Origin: Atrichornis clamosus
Lineage: Eukaryota > Chordata > Aves > Passeriformes > Menuridae
Assembly (NCBI GenBank): GCA_013400975.1
Contig: WBMZ01003360.1
Coordinates: forward strand, 29,175 to 93,174
Direction of reading: 5' to 3'
Length of the DNA stretch: 64,000 bases
Positions 1 to 12,143 of the stretch are shown here, piece by piece. The position numbers and the translations under genes are program-made. The notes beneath the pieces were generated by a model. The model did no database searches. It was given only the letters and a program-made list of their open reading frames with translations, and was not told the DNA's origin. Every line of letters begins with the position of its first letter. Position 1 is the first letter of the stretch.

Positions 1-1578
1 CAACCATGGACTATCACAATCCTCCATCTCTGAAACTAGTTGTTTATTCATTGCTCTGATTTGGCAGATTTTTTTTAGGCAGAAATTTGCTCTGTTAGTT
101 TCTCATTTTTTTTGCCAAACAGTAGCAAGAAAATCAGGATTATATTTTTAATCATCCAGACGATGGCAGTATTTTCACAATTTAGTTACACAGGAGGAGA
201 ATATTGTTGAAAAAAAGTATTTCCTGGTCAAAGCTTAGGGACTTTGTCTTTCTTTAATCTTCAGTTATTCCTGTATTATCCATTCCTGTCCTTGTACTTC
301 TTTATTTAACAAAAAGAGCTTTACTTAAGATCTTACGACTATTCAGAGTAGCTCTGAAGTGCTTACTGCAGTGTCTTTCAGCCAGTGTCACCTCACTAGT
401 GTCACTTTGCAAAACAAATATTTCCGAGCAAATAATGCGTGTGGGAAAAGGAAAGGTAACAGGGGAGTGTCCTGCCAGCCTCCAGCCATCACCCTGTCCC
501 TGGGAAAGCTCAGCAAGCGCAGAGAGAGAAAGGACATCTGAGATATGGTGGAGTCCTGCCCTAGGCAGTGCACCCAAGGCACTGAGGTACCTGAAACAGC
601 CTCTTTCCTCTGCTGAGAGTTTTAATTGCCTGTGCCACGGAACCCTGGATCAGCCATGGGAGGAAGAGCCTCTGCTCATCCCTCCCCACCTTGTTCAGGA
701 GCTGGATTTAAAGAGAGGGGTCATACCCTTGCTCTTGCCGCAGATGTACTGCCACCCTTTTGGTGCCCTGTCAGCCTGGCCATCACCTGTAGCGCCCAGG
801 TCACCCCCTGCCGTGGGCAGCCCTCTCCTGCCACTTCTGACATCTGCTCTTATGATTAAGAAGCTCAGGCTGGGCTGACATCCGAGTCCGAGTGAGCTCT
901 GGAAGCAGGCACTCCTCCACCGCATGTCCCCGTGGGCTCAGACCAGGGTGCCTCCCCGGAGCCCACTCAGCTGCAGAGAAGCAGGTGAGGGCAGGTCCCA
1001 TCCTTTGTCAATCACTTCAGGAGACAGAGCAGTTCTCAGAGGATGGACACGAACCCAGATTTCTCTCACCATCACCGCCAGATGGGTGCCCTGATTGCAA
1101 AGCACAGTGAGCCTTGAACTCCTTACTCCCTTCTAGGTGAGGATGGGCAGTGGCTCCCTTGTCCTTCATTCCTTACCAACCCTGTCCCTCTACTAGGTGC
1201 CAAAGGAAACCTGGAAACAACTATAGCCACACACTGAGACTGGAAATGGATGCACATTTCCTTTCACAAATTTTACAGGTATTGGGGAAGAGAGGGGAAG
1301 GTAGGAGATGAAAGCCTCATTAGTAGCCAGGCTACATGCTGTCATAGCACTAGGTATGTTTTTCTTTCTGAGATCACTATCCTTTACGTGGGCTGGGAAC
1401 ACATGGATATTCTCATGGGTGTTAGGCAACAGGGCCTTTGCATGAAGTTCACAGCTAAATCCAGCTGTATTTGGTTACTATTGTCTCCTTTCATGCTGCT
1501 CCATTACTAATTTATACATGTTAATCGAAATAGTAGAATAATAATCCACAGCATGAGATGAATATGTATATTTGCATC
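1..1578. other. Unique non-coding DNA, no gene recognised
   Basis: No transposon family or gene was recognised. The part from about 430 to 1140 is richer in G and C than the flanks and carries open frames of up to 159 codons on the plus strand. They overlap frames on the other strand, show no recognisable domain and lack convincing splice or promoter signals, so I treat them as chance. Confidence 0.5.
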
Positions 1579-2038
1579 TGTCCTGGTTTCCTCTATGGTA
1601 GAGTTAATGCCTTCTTAGTAGCTGTTACAGTGCTGTGTTTTAGATTCAGAAGGAGAGTGGTGTTGATAACACACTCATGTTTTTGTTTTTCACTAGGTCG
1701 TATTTATCCTATTGTCTCATGCTCTGGCAGCGAGGAGGTGCACAACAGAAACAGGCAGGGAGCACAGCTGGGACAGGTGACCCAGACTGGTGAAAGGGAT
1801 ATTCCACACTACAGAACATCATGCCCAGTACATAAACTGGGTGGAGTTACTCCCCAGAAGGGCAGCCAACCCAGGTTCAGTGGGTGGTGAGCAATTGCAT
1901 CGTGCATCACTTGGTTTTCTCCTTCGCATTATTATTATTATTCATTATTATTGTATTTTATTTTCTTTTCAATTATTAAATTGTTCTTATCTTAACATAC
2001 ACATTTTACTTTGATTCTACTCCTCATTCCACTGCCCA
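1579..2038 (+). mobile_element. Avian endogenous retrovirus LTR, 3'-truncated solo copy
   Basis: The copy begins with the same TGTCCTGGTTT start as the LTR at 22563 and follows it through several blocks: the TACAGTGCTGTGTTTT block, the TGTTGATAA block, the GACCCAGACTGG and GATATTCCACAC promoter-side block, an ATAAACTGGG block, the GCATCGTGCATCACTTG block and an ATT-rich microsatellite. It stops near the 'CATTCCACTGCC' block, so the last roughly 70 bases of the LTR (its GGGGTTAAACC end) are missing. No retroviral gene is attached, so this is a solo or truncated LTR. The plus orientation follows the TG start and the order of blocks. The exact ERV class is not certain from sequence alone. Confidence 0.85.
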
Positions 2039-2040
2039 GG

Positions 2041-2537
2041 CACTTCTGGAAGAATCACAGACACGTCATGACAGAAGTGGAGAAATGCATGATACATTTC
2101 TCAAAAAAAAAAAAGGAAAAAAGATGTAGGGGGTGGTGTTTGTGGGGGAACAAAGGAAAATAAAGAAGAGGCAAGCAGAAGCCCTGGCTACAGGTGCTTC
2201 CCAGTGGTAGCCTGACTCCTTCTCTTCTCCCTTTTTTAATGCATGGGTTTGGGGAAAGCTGAACTGGTGGCAGCTTGTCCATGGTAGGGAATGGGGCTGG
2301 GTGAGGCCACAAGGCTGTCACACATGGGCAGTAGGGCCAGAAGAGGTGGTGGTGGCAGCAGCAGTGGAGTGGACACAGAGCTCTGAGACTGCTGGTGGCT
2401 GTGCTGGGTCAAGGTTGCTGGACATCTGGAAGGTATAAAAATCCCAGCACTGCCAAAACTGACTGCAGTTTTTCCGTTAAGAGTGTAGCTACTAAAAAAG
2501 AAAAGTAAGGAATGATGTTCCTTTTCACCACCCACCT
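2041..2537. other. Unannotated stretch with a 12-A run
   Basis: The stretch holds a run of 12 A at 2103-2114 and a moderately GC-rich, GGT/GCA-rich segment at about 2150-2450. A TATAAAAA string lies at 2434-2441 but has no supporting downstream gene. No element was recognised. Confidence 0.4.
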
Positions 2538-2781
2538 CACAGAATCACAGAATGGGTCAGGCTGGAAGGGACCACAGTGGGTCATCTGGTCCAACCTCTC
2601 TGCACAAGCAGGGCCATCCTAGAACACATGGCACAGGATTGCATCCAGGTGGTTCTTTAATATCTCCAGTGAGGGAGACTCCACAACCTCTCTGGGCAAC
2701 CTGTTGCAGTGTGTGGTCTTCTGCACAGTAAAGAAGTTCTTCCTCATGTTTAGGTGAAATATCTTTCTTTTCATTTTCCCC
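2538..2781 (-). mobile_element. CR1 LINE, 5'-truncated 3' end
   Basis: In plus-strand reading it starts with CACAGAATCACAGAAT, the reverse complement of the CR1 3' terminal ATTCTGTGATTCT repeat. It continues through the 'GGCTGGAAGGGACC' and 'GTCCAACC' blocks and the 'AAGAAGTTCTTCCTCATG' block typical of CR1. Only about 240 bases of the 3' end are present, as is usual for CR1 copies that stop early during reverse transcription. It has no coding capacity. Confidence 0.93.
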
Positions 2782-5467
2782 AATAAAAAACCTCCAATGT
2801 TAAGATAGCCTTTCTACATTCACAACCACCTGTAGCACATTCCATTTTAAAACAATGCTCAAAGACACACACCCTATACACAGACTGAGATGTAAGTGGC
2901 CTTTGCCACCATGACTGTGGCTCACCTGAGAATTCACTTCATTTCATCTTCTAAACAGGACCATTGCCATCCAAGCAGGTAAAAGTGAGCCAGAGAGCAT
3001 GACAATTTAGAGATCTGCATTTCATCCCTACCAGGGCATAATCAGAGGACTCTTTAAAAGATTCTTGCTTAGATAAATAAGAGGTAGACACAAAGAAAAG
3101 AAGCAAGGTCTAAGCAGCTGGATATATGACAAAGACTCGAGTTTAACGAGTGTTTACAGCTGACCTTACACAGTAAGTACACAGAATTTTAATCATTTAT
3201 GCATCTAAAGAGTCACTTGTAGGTTTTTCCATATGCTGTATTTACAATTCTCATAACTATGTTGCTGAGTAATGTTAGGGTTCTGTGCCAGAATCAACAG
3301 TAGGCTTCTTTTTTATCTGCTGCCAACTAAATGCTTAGAACAGTTTATCATTCATAAATAATTATGTGATATATGTAAGAATTTGTTAACTATCAGTCAA
3401 TATTTTTTTCATTTATGCATTGTGGACATGTTCTTTATCTCCTGAGTGATCTTTAGTTAATACTGCTGGGTTTTTTTCTTTCATCTGTTTCCAAAATAAA
3501 GATTACTACAAACAAGTTTACGGTGCTCTTACAAGATCTATGACCGTGAAAATTAGTGTTGCAACATCATCTTCTTTTCTTGTTCCTGAATTTATAGTTT
3601 TAAGTTATTTCAAATAATAAAAACATCATTGTGGTTGTATGTACTTGTCTAGAGGAATAGAAACTTCTGAGATTTGCCAGTTTTCAAGTATTCAACAAAA
3701 CAGATGTGCTTATTACAAATTAATAGAAATCATCAGCAAAGAAATGAGGGGGAATGGAAACAGGAAAGCATGCAATGGTCTTTCAAGTTTTTAAATATAT
3801 TGGGGAGTCTGTAGAGCTTACCAAATATATATGAAAAAGTCTGAGATTGCAAGCACAAGCATATGACTTAGTTAAATACTGTTTTCCTGTGCATGTTGCA
3901 GAGGGGAAAAGGTGGAGGTCTGTTGGAAGCCAGTGCTTGGAACAGCTTCACAGAACAAGCGACACTGACAGCACATCCCCGTTTGCGCCATCGGCTGCCG
4001 CAACGAGCAGGGGTGCCAGCACGAGCCCTTTGTGCCACTGATGTGCAACCACTGAGTGCTGCTTTCAGAAGCCTGAAATGTGGCCATGAGGCCTCATGGA
4101 GCTCTTCTTGTGGTAGGTTGTCCATAGCCAGTGGTGTAGTGGCAGCTGATCCAGATATACCGGCACAAACGTCTGTCAGATATTTATTAGAAATACAGAA
4201 TTCATTCAATTATCTCTCACTTGTTATACAATTGACTAGCTGGGCTGACAAAACAACCCCAGCAATTTCTCTCTATGAAATCAAAAGTAGCCAAATACTT
4301 TTCTAAGGCCAACTGAGGAAAATGGGGAATTAGAATAAAGTTATTCTGACAGTAATAAATGATTACATATTTTACTGACATTTGCTAATAAAATGGTGTT
4401 ATTTCTTTCTTCCTTTCCTCCTAGAATGCATCACTTTAAAAACAGCAGGAAAAACAAAGAATAGACTAAAACCATATCTGTAATTTAAACTAATTTCTAA
4501 ATTAAAACAGATGGCAATAGAGACTGTGGAAGAGCTGACTCATCAGCTGAGCTGTATTTAAAAGAGGAAAGACAGAGCAGGGATCATCAGATTATCTCAA
4601 GAAACTCTACATCTCTTTGGAAGAATATTTGCAATATGAAAAAACCTGCCTTCCGCCCCAAAAAAGACATTTGTTCTCCTGATGGAGATCATAATTGCAA
4701 ATTGTAACTTTTCCTTATCTATTAGGTCTTAAATCCAAAAAAAGACATTCTAAAATTAAGAAATGATTGAAACAAAACCACCTGTTTTAATAACTTAGTC
4801 AGAGGAATGTGTCTTGGCTTTCATGGAGAGTTTTACCAGCACCAGAACTTCAGTGATAACCAAATTGTTACTATATTTGGTAAAATATTTATATTTAATA
4901 CTTGTTTTTACTCCAGGTATAAGTGATCATCAAGGCATATTTTGTTGTAAAACACATTTACATTACTGCAAGCTTGATTCATCTTGCAGAATTCTTTTGG
5001 ATTATTCAGTATAAATTATGGCATCTTTATTACAACTCTCTTCTTTACAGTAATTTTCTAACCGGCATTCTCAGTCATCCTTTATATTTCAGGTGAGGCT
5101 TTTTTTTGTTTTCTAGCTATGCACCTGGAAACACCTAGAACTATACAACAGGCTAGCTGTCAGGAGAATTCAAGCCTAATTCTGACAGAGAGATTGTAAC
5201 ACTGCACTACAGGCTCAGTTCTCCATCAGGCTCCATGTTCTAGATTAATTCCTGCCATGAAAGATGTAAGGTTTGTTTTGTTTTTTTGTCTTAGTGTAAA
5301 TGACTATCATCTCTCCCGGGCAGTGAAAAATTAGCCTGTGCCTGGGTAATACCTTGTTATCTATTTATTTTTTAAATACTTGGGAAATACCACATAACAG
5401 CCTCACACCAGCCAGTCTCTGGTGATACATCTGGTTTCAAACTAAGCTTTTCATATTTGGTGAGAAG
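2782..5467. other. Unique DNA with one GC-rich patch
   Basis: The stretch is mostly AT-rich. The exception is about 3893-4170, where several CpGs and overlapping open frames on both strands (137 codons plus, 113 codons minus) occur; it may be a decayed element or exon relic. The rest shows no recognisable repeat or gene. Confidence 0.45.
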
Positions 5468-5479
5468 GAGGAGTCATGT

Positions 5480-6661
5480 TCCAGCAAGCTGATAAACTTT
5501 TACAGTGAAATCAGTGGCCTGGTAAATGAGGAGACAGCAATGGATATTGTCTCCCTAGACCTCAGGAAGATCTTTGGCACTCTCTCCCATAAGATCATCA
5601 TAAAGAAGGTGTTGATGTATGGGTTGAACAAGCAGACAGTGAGGTGGATTGAAAACTGTGTGAATGACTGGGCCCAAGGGTGGTGATCATTGGAAAAAGG
5701 TTAGTGGGGGGCTAGTGACTATTGGTGTGTAGACCAGGGTGTGCTCTGTCCCATTTAACACTGTCATTAATTGTCTGGATGATGGGACTGAGCACTTTTT
5801 CAGCAAGATGTGGATGACACAGAACTGGGAGAAGCAGCTTATGCTGCCATCCAGAGGGACCTTGACAGACTGGAGAAATGGTCTGACAGGAACAAAATGA
5901 AGTTCAACAAGGGGAAGTGCCAAGCCTGCACTTGAGCAGGAACCACCCAGCCACCAGGGCAGCTTGGGGAGCACCCAGATGGAAAGCACCTTGGCAGAAA
6001 AGTACATGGGGGTCCTAGGTGACACCAAGTTCAACATGGGCCAGCCATATGACCTTGCAGCAAGCAAAGGCTTGAAGTATCCTAGGCTGCATTAGGCAAA
6101 GAACTGCCAGCATGTGGAGGGAGAAGATCCTTCCCCTCTACTCAGCAGTGGTGAGGACACATATGGAGCATTGATTCCAGTTCTGGGCTCCCCAGAGAGA
6201 GGTGAACATGCTAGAAATAATCCAGCAAAGGACCACTAGGATAATGAAGGGACTGGGGTATCTCTCTTATAAGGAATGGCTGAGAGAGCTGGGATTGTTA
6301 AGCCTGGAGAAGAGAAGGCTGAGAAGGATGTTATCAATATGCAGAAATACCTGAAGGGCAGGAACAAAGAGGGCAGAGGCAGGCTCTTTTTAGTGGTCCC
6401 AGTGTCAGGATCAGAGGCAATGGGCACACACTGAAACACAGGATGTTACCTCTAAACCATCAGGAAAAAAATTTTCACTGAGAAGGTGACCAAGCATTGG
6501 GACAGATTGACTGGGGAGGTTGTGAAGTCTCCAAGGAGATACTAAAATGCCATCTGGATATAGTCTGGGCAACTGGCTCTAGGTGGCCCTGCCTGAGCAG
6601 GAGGGTTGGGAACATATGACCTCCAGAGGCCCCCTTTAACCCCAACTATTCCTTGATTCAA
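5480..6661 (+). mobile_element. CR1 LINE, about 1.2 kb, C-terminal RT region plus 3' UTR
   Basis: This is the longest CR1 copy in the window. It enters in the reverse transcriptase region ('GGCCTGGTAAATGAGG'), passes the block for the conserved catalytic aspartates, then the 'AGGGACCTTGACAGACTGGAGAAATGG' region, the 'CCTGGAGAAGAGAAGGCTGAG' region, and ends with 'TGACCTCCAGAGGCCCC' and a degenerate ATTCCTTGATTC tail. It is 5'-truncated. Many substitutions and small indels against other CR1 copies, and few remaining CpGs, indicate an old insertion. Confidence 0.95.
5492..5990 (+). pseudogene. Decayed CR1 reverse transcriptase fragment
   Basis: The fragment encodes the C-terminal part of a LINE reverse transcriptase, which in an intact CR1 would copy its own RNA at the target site. 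From 5492 the frame reads through an LDLRKIFGTLSHK-like stretch (the usual YLDFSKAFDTVSH region) and an RWIENCVNDW stretch for roughly 60 codons. A one-base loss near 5679-5690 then shifts the frame into a TGA. Further on, the aspartate pair is still readable as GTG GAT GAC at 5810-5818, but in another frame. The N-terminal RT part, endonuclease and ORF1 are absent. It is a dead relic inside the CR1 copy and cannot produce an enzyme. Confidence 0.85.
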
Positions 6662-9418
6662 ACTCCTTTCTTTTTTCAGTCATTTTTAGCAGGCATTACA
6701 TGTGCTGATGTGTTATAATAAAGTTTAAAAATTCAAAAGAAACTGCTCCCATATTGTGCTTATCTATTCACTACTGTTACTGCTTGTATCAAGTTTTTTG
6801 TTACACTTACAGTAGAGAACTTTATAACATATATTTCTAATTACATGGAATGCAAAGGCCTATTACAGTTTTTGAATACTACATAAACACAGTAAAGCTG
6901 ATTTGTATCATTTTTATTCTCCTTCAAACCTTTGTGCAAGGTTTCTGTACCATATTTGACCATCACCGAGCAGAGAACAATATAGATTGATTGAAAAAAC
7001 ATATCCAGCCATGCTACATAGATTCTGTGCATTAAGCTGTAATTTACAAACCTTACAATATTATTCTGTGGTTTTTTATAATCCTTCATGGACCACTACA
7101 CTAAAAACCTCAGGTGAAAGATTCTGGATTATTAGGTTGGTCCTTCTCTTGTGTGTTTAATTCCTGAGGCCATGTGGAGATATGACAGAATTCATATCAC
7201 ATCTTCAAACACAAGGGACTATTTAATTGGAGGAGGAGGGAGATGATTATGCATTCCTGTTTTAACCTTTTTTTCTACACTGCAACCTTGTCTGATTAAT
7301 TGGTACAGCTAAAAGGTAGCCAAGACATATTTTACTTTTCCTTCCAAATGTTGCACAATCCCTCTTCCTTTCTTTATCCCATCCCCAGAGTGTCCATTCT
7401 GGATGACAGCCTGGCTTTTTACTAATGCCATGCCCTCTATGCTCAATTTTCTTTTTCATTCTACTTTTCAAAATTAAGCTTTTAATTTCAATCCTCTCTT
7501 TTAAGCCCCTTATTTGCAGCCCAATCAGCCTCTACTGAGCAGTCCACGTTCAGAGAGCCTACACTGCTTCTGTCATCAGCCAAACACAAAGTGATCCCTG
7601 GACATATGATTCTGATGATCCCACTCCTGACTGGAGGATAGTTTCCCAGTGTGTTACCCTGGTACTATGCACTTTCAGGCACATACCTGGTCTTAGGGAT
7701 TAGTGGCAAAAATCTGGATTTAGCCACGCAACAAAGTACATCTTGTTCAGTGAGGGTCTCATTCTCTGCCCTAATGTCCCAGGATGAAAGGCAGAAGAGG
7801 GCAGGCCTTCAACTTTTAACTGTGCAAGAAAAATTTGCCATTCTTTCCAGACGGTTATGTTTTCTTATTAAAATAGCCTGCTTATTTATCAGTTGCAATA
7901 ATTTACCTTTTTTGTTAATCTCACCTTTCGATGCCATCCTTCAGTTGTTAGTTTTCATTGCTTTATAAATTAAATTAAAGATTAAAATAAAATTAGTATT
8001 TTCTAATGTATAATTCAACACAAGGCTGTGTCTATTGATTTGCTAAAATACAAGCACAAATATGAGTGTTTTAGTTACCTAGGTAAATGTCTACTCCCCC
8101 TCAAACTGTGCTAAATTCCTTACCTCAGTTCTGTTGATCCTTTTTTGAGAATGAATTTAGGGCTTCTTAAGGTCTTCTGCTCTCTATAATTCTGGATTCT
8201 TTTGGCAATGAATCACTTGGGGTTTTTTATACACTTGAGTCATTTCTTTTTTTAAATTTTAAATATGCTACCTTTCACTTAGAAAATTCTACCTTTTTTA
8301 ATGAATAGAAGGAAATCAGTCAGAGGTATCTAGTTAGTCTTCTCCACAACACTACCTTGTCATTATGTGTGTCTTCACTATATAAGTATCTTCTTATTTC
8401 CTCTTTGTACCAGTATAATCTTCTAAACATGTATTTAATCTCCACGTCTCCTACTGCACTCATCAGCTGTTAAATCTTCTGTATTATAAGTCATATTATA
8501 TAAAATGAGTTAGGAAAGAAAGAAAAGCTAACTGTGGCAAAAATAAAAGGAAAAGGTAACTGTGTAAGCCCCTCTACATAAGAGTATATATAGAGGACTA
8601 GGTTAGAAAGAGGCTTTTTCACCTTTTAAAGTAATGTGAGATCAGAACCTCACTCTGTACTCATAGAAAAAGCCAATTTTTTTCATGTGCAAATACATGC
8701 ATCTTATCAATGTGTCTTATCGATGTAGGCCTGCCAGTGCTTGTCTGACCTATAGCAAACCTATTCAGCAGATTCAAAAGGCATTTCTTGTCAATATCCT
8801 TTTGGATTTTAAAATTTGATAGAGCCCTGGCATGGCATGGGTACCATGGTAAGTCAACATGAATAGAAATGCCCACAGAGTTCCAACTTGCTTTAATTTA
8901 GGCTTTGTTCTTCTTCAGAGCATGTGTAAATTTATGCATAGCATGTGCATGCACACACATATATGGACAGATGGATACATAGATCAAAAATGTACTTGAT
9001 CCTGCTAAATTTGAACTATATCATAAAAAACCTATCAATTTATAACCCTTAATAAGTGAGGGATAGCCTTAATGCTTCAGTTATTATATGTGCTTTACTC
9101 ACTGGAATAAAATTTCTGTAAAAACATGAACGCTAAAACATATTTGCCTATTCCCAGCTTCAGGATTTTAGGTATGCTCCTCACTGTTGCATTATTTAAT
9201 TCACCTGACGTATCACTGAGAAAAGAATGCACGAATGCACTCTTCTGTAACTGTATGAAGAGTATTCTCTTCTATTTTACCTTTTGTCTTGAGTCTGTGC
9301 TCAGAAGGCAGCATTCGTATGGTCTCAGGATATGAGAATGCAGAGTCACTTACACACAGTGCAGCTAGTCCAGCCAGGACTGCTTGAGTTACTCCTTGGG
9401 CTAACAGCAGAGTAGAGC
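6662..9418. other. Unique AT-rich DNA
   Basis: No gene or transposon was recognised. There is a short CATG/CACA-rich patch near 8935-8985. The open frames (82, 69, 105 and 71 codons) have no family resemblance I can see. Confidence 0.5.
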
Positions 9419-10278
9419 TTGAGTTTACTGAAACAAAACTGGGAGGAGCTGTTGACTCCCTCGAAGGCAGGAAGGCCCTGATGAGAGACCTTGACAAATG
9501 AGAGACCTGGGCAATCACCAATCATATGAAGCTCAACAAGGAAAAGTTCTGGATTCTGTACCTGGGATGGGACAACACTGGGGAATTAGATGCTGGAAAG
9601 CAGTGCTGTAGAAAGGGACCTGGGGGTCCTGGTGGACAGAGAGTTGAACAGGAGTCAGCAGTGCCCTGGCAGCCAGGAGGGCCAACTGTGTCCTGGGGGG
9701 CATCAGGCACAGCATCGCCAGCCGGGCAAGGGAGGGGATTGCCCCGCTCTGCTCTGCGCTGGGGCGGCCTCACCTCGAGTGCTGGGGGCAGTTTTGGGCA
9801 CCACAATATATAAAAGACATAAAGCTATCAGAGAGCATCCAAAGGAGAACTACGAAGATGTTGAAGGGCATCGAACAGAACCCATACGAGAAGCAGCTGA
9901 AGTCACTTGGTCTGTTCAGCCTGGAGAGGAGGAGACTGAGGGGAGACCTCACTGCAGTCTGCAACTTCCTTGGGAGGGAAAGAGGGGCAGGCATTGATCT
10001 CTTCTCTCTGGTGCCCAGTGACAGGACCCAAGGGAATGGTCTGAAGTTGTGTCAGGGGAATTAGGGTGGATATTAGAAAAAGATTCTTCACCCATAGCTG
10101 GACACTGGAATGGGTTTTCCAGAGAAGTGGTCAATGCAACAAGTCTGACAGACTTCAAGAAGTGTTTGGACAACACTTTCAGGCACATGGTGTGACTCCT
10201 GGGGATGGTTCTGTGCAGGGCCAGGAGTTGATGATCCTTGTAGGTGCCTTCCAACTCAGTTTATTCTATGATTCTGTA
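9419..10278 (+). mobile_element. CR1 LINE, about 0.86 kb, 5'-truncated
   Basis: The copy begins at the 'ACAAAACTGGGAGGAGCTGT' block of the RT tail and runs to the 3' end 'TTCCAACTCAGTTTATTCTATGATTCTGT'. It includes the 'GGACCTGGGGGTCCTGGTGGACA', 'CCTGGAGAGGAGGAGACTGAGGGGAGACCTC' and 'GGGTGGATATTAGAAAAAGATTCTTCACC' regions (only parts quoted). In-frame stops, such as the TGA near 9505, disrupt the RT tail. It belongs to the same subfamily as the copy at 28029, since they share the AACTTCCTTG and GGCCAGAAGTTGTGTCAGGGG-type blocks. The internal segment at about 9720-9780 is notably CpG-rich. Confidence 0.95.
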
Positions 10279-11503
10279 AAATAGTTTTTGCTAGAATTTG
10301 CTTGGATGCAGAATTAAATGAGCTATACTTCCACCTGGGCCCCTTCATTTCATTTGCCAGAATAGGATGACTTGGGAGCTCCCTGCAGAAAAGAAATCCC
10401 AAAACATTTCAGGCAATTATTAGTACTTGTTCATGGGAAGTCATTAGGCCTCGTAAATTGGCTTCCACATGTTGAAAATTTGCTTCTAAGAACCAAATCT
10501 AGTCAAACTGCCAGATATCATAAACTACAGCTACAAACACACTATTCTTCTTCAAAAGAAACCATACAGATCATATATCAAATACTCACAAATAGCTATC
10601 TTCAAGCACTCTACAAATCAATGCAGTTAATTTTCAAAGGATCTGGGTTTTTTGCACATTGAATCTATTAGTGCTCAATTTATGAACACAAAAATGGCCA
10701 AGCATGAAATAAAATATTTATAAATTAGTCATCCAGCTTTCAACCAATGCCTTTTAAAGTCATCCTTGGCTCTTTTATTCTATCACTAAGAAAATAACTT
10801 CATTAGAATCAGAAGTACATAATTTTCCTTTAGTTTTCTTTACATCATTCTTTGTCAGACTACATATAAATAGTAACTTTTAAGTTGAGTCTGTGTGGTG
10901 CTTACATAAAGTCTAAAGCTGGATTATACTAAGCACTTCTTTATTTTTTCCTCTAAGTCTCATCTCTTGTAAGTTTGCTCCCAGTTCCATCTATAGCAGA
11001 ATCCCAGCAGTTGTCAGTGTGCTGTACTTGGGAAAAAATGTGGAAATAATGAAAGAGATGCCTTACCATTGAATGGTTTTCAGAAATGTCACTGGTGAGC
11101 TAGAAAACAATCAACAAAATTGACAAGTAGGAAGGCCTTTCTGTTGCTTTTCACAAGCGCTTTTACAATATGAGAATGTAAATCTTGTCACCTCTGTAGT
11201 GAGTAAAGTTCTTCTGTGCCTAAAATTTTGTAAGGAAATAGAAAAAACCTGAGGATATGGTGCTTTAAGAATGATCACTTGTCAACATAATGAGAGTGAC
11301 AGGAGATTGAAAATGAGGGTAAGTTTAATTGTAAGGAACAAGTACCTGTGGAAAAAAACTAAAACCACCTGAAAAACATAAACAGCATCAGCATTGATTT
11401 AACAGAATTCAGATGCTGAACAAAACATTGTGATAATTCAGAAAAATCATTGACTTATTTACAGTGCTGGGTAACATCTATCTATAACATTCACTTGCAA
11501 ATA
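10279..11503. other. Unique AT-rich DNA
   Basis: I see no repeat family or coding signature. The 96-codon frame at 10372-10662 has no recognisable domain. Confidence 0.5.
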
Positions 11504-12143
11504 TCACAGAATCATAGAATGGAATCTCAAATGTCATCTAGTTCCAAACTCCCTGCCATGGGCAGGGACACCTTCCACTAGAACACATTCAAAGCCCTGC
11601 CCAGACTGGCTGAACACTTCCAGGGACATTCACAACCTATCTGAGCAACCTGTACAATTGGTTCACCACCCTCAAAGTGAAGAATTTTTTTCCCAAGATC
11701 TAATCTAAACCTATTCTTGTTCAGTTGAAAGCCGTTACCCTTTGTCCTATCACAATATGCCCCTCTCCAGCTTTTTTGTAGGTCGTCATTAGGTACTGGA
11801 AGGCTGCTAGAAGGTTTCCCCAGAGCCTTCTCTTCTCCAGGCTGAACAACCCCAGCTCTCTCACTCTGTCTTCACAGGGGAGGTGTCTCAGCCCTCTCAT
11901 CATCTTGGTGGCCTCCTCTGGACCCACCCCAGTAGGTTCACCCCTTCTTATGTTGGGGACACAAGAGCTGGGCACACCGGGTGGGGTCTCATGAGAGAAC
12001 AATAGAGGTGGACAATCACCTCCCTCACCCTGCTGGCCACACTGCTTGTGATGCAGCCCAGGGTACAATTGCCTCTCTAGGCTCTGAGTACACATTGCCA
12101 GCTCACGTTGTGCTTCTTGTCAACCAACAACCCCAAGTCTTGT
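11504..12143 (-). mobile_element. CR1 LINE, about 0.64 kb, minus strand
   Basis: On the plus strand it begins with CACAGAATCATAGAATGG, the reversed CR1 terminus. It continues through 'CCTGCCATGGGCAGGGACACC', the 'CTCTTCTCCAGGCTGAACAACCCCAGCTCTCTCA' region and 'GGTGGCCTCCTCTGGACCC' (parts quoted), ending around 'CAACAACCCCAAGTCTTGT'. This layout matches a minus-strand CR1 whose 5' end stops in the RT tail. A 124-codon minus-strand frame here is CR1-derived and not a host gene. Confidence 0.95.

Noticed and set aside
399..878. 159-codon plus-strand frame
   Set aside because: Overlaps other frames on both strands, low similarity to any family I know, and no exon signals at its edges.
2434..2441. 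TATAAAAA string after a GC-richer stretch
   Set aside because: No CpG patch, Kozak ATG or exon follows, and a CR1 tail begins 100 bases later. A single TATA-like string is common in AT-rich DNA.
4401..4424. Strong pyrimidine tract plus AG resembling a splice acceptor
   Set aside because: The following sequence is AT-rich with stops in all frames within a few dozen bases. It serves as a reminder of the chance rate of acceptor-like sites.
5687..6067. 126-codon minus-strand frame
   Set aside because: Antisense to the CR1 RT region; an artefact of the LINE sequence.
11721..12095. 124-codon minus-strand frame
   Set aside because: Lies wholly within a CR1 copy, so it is transposon-derived and not a host gene.
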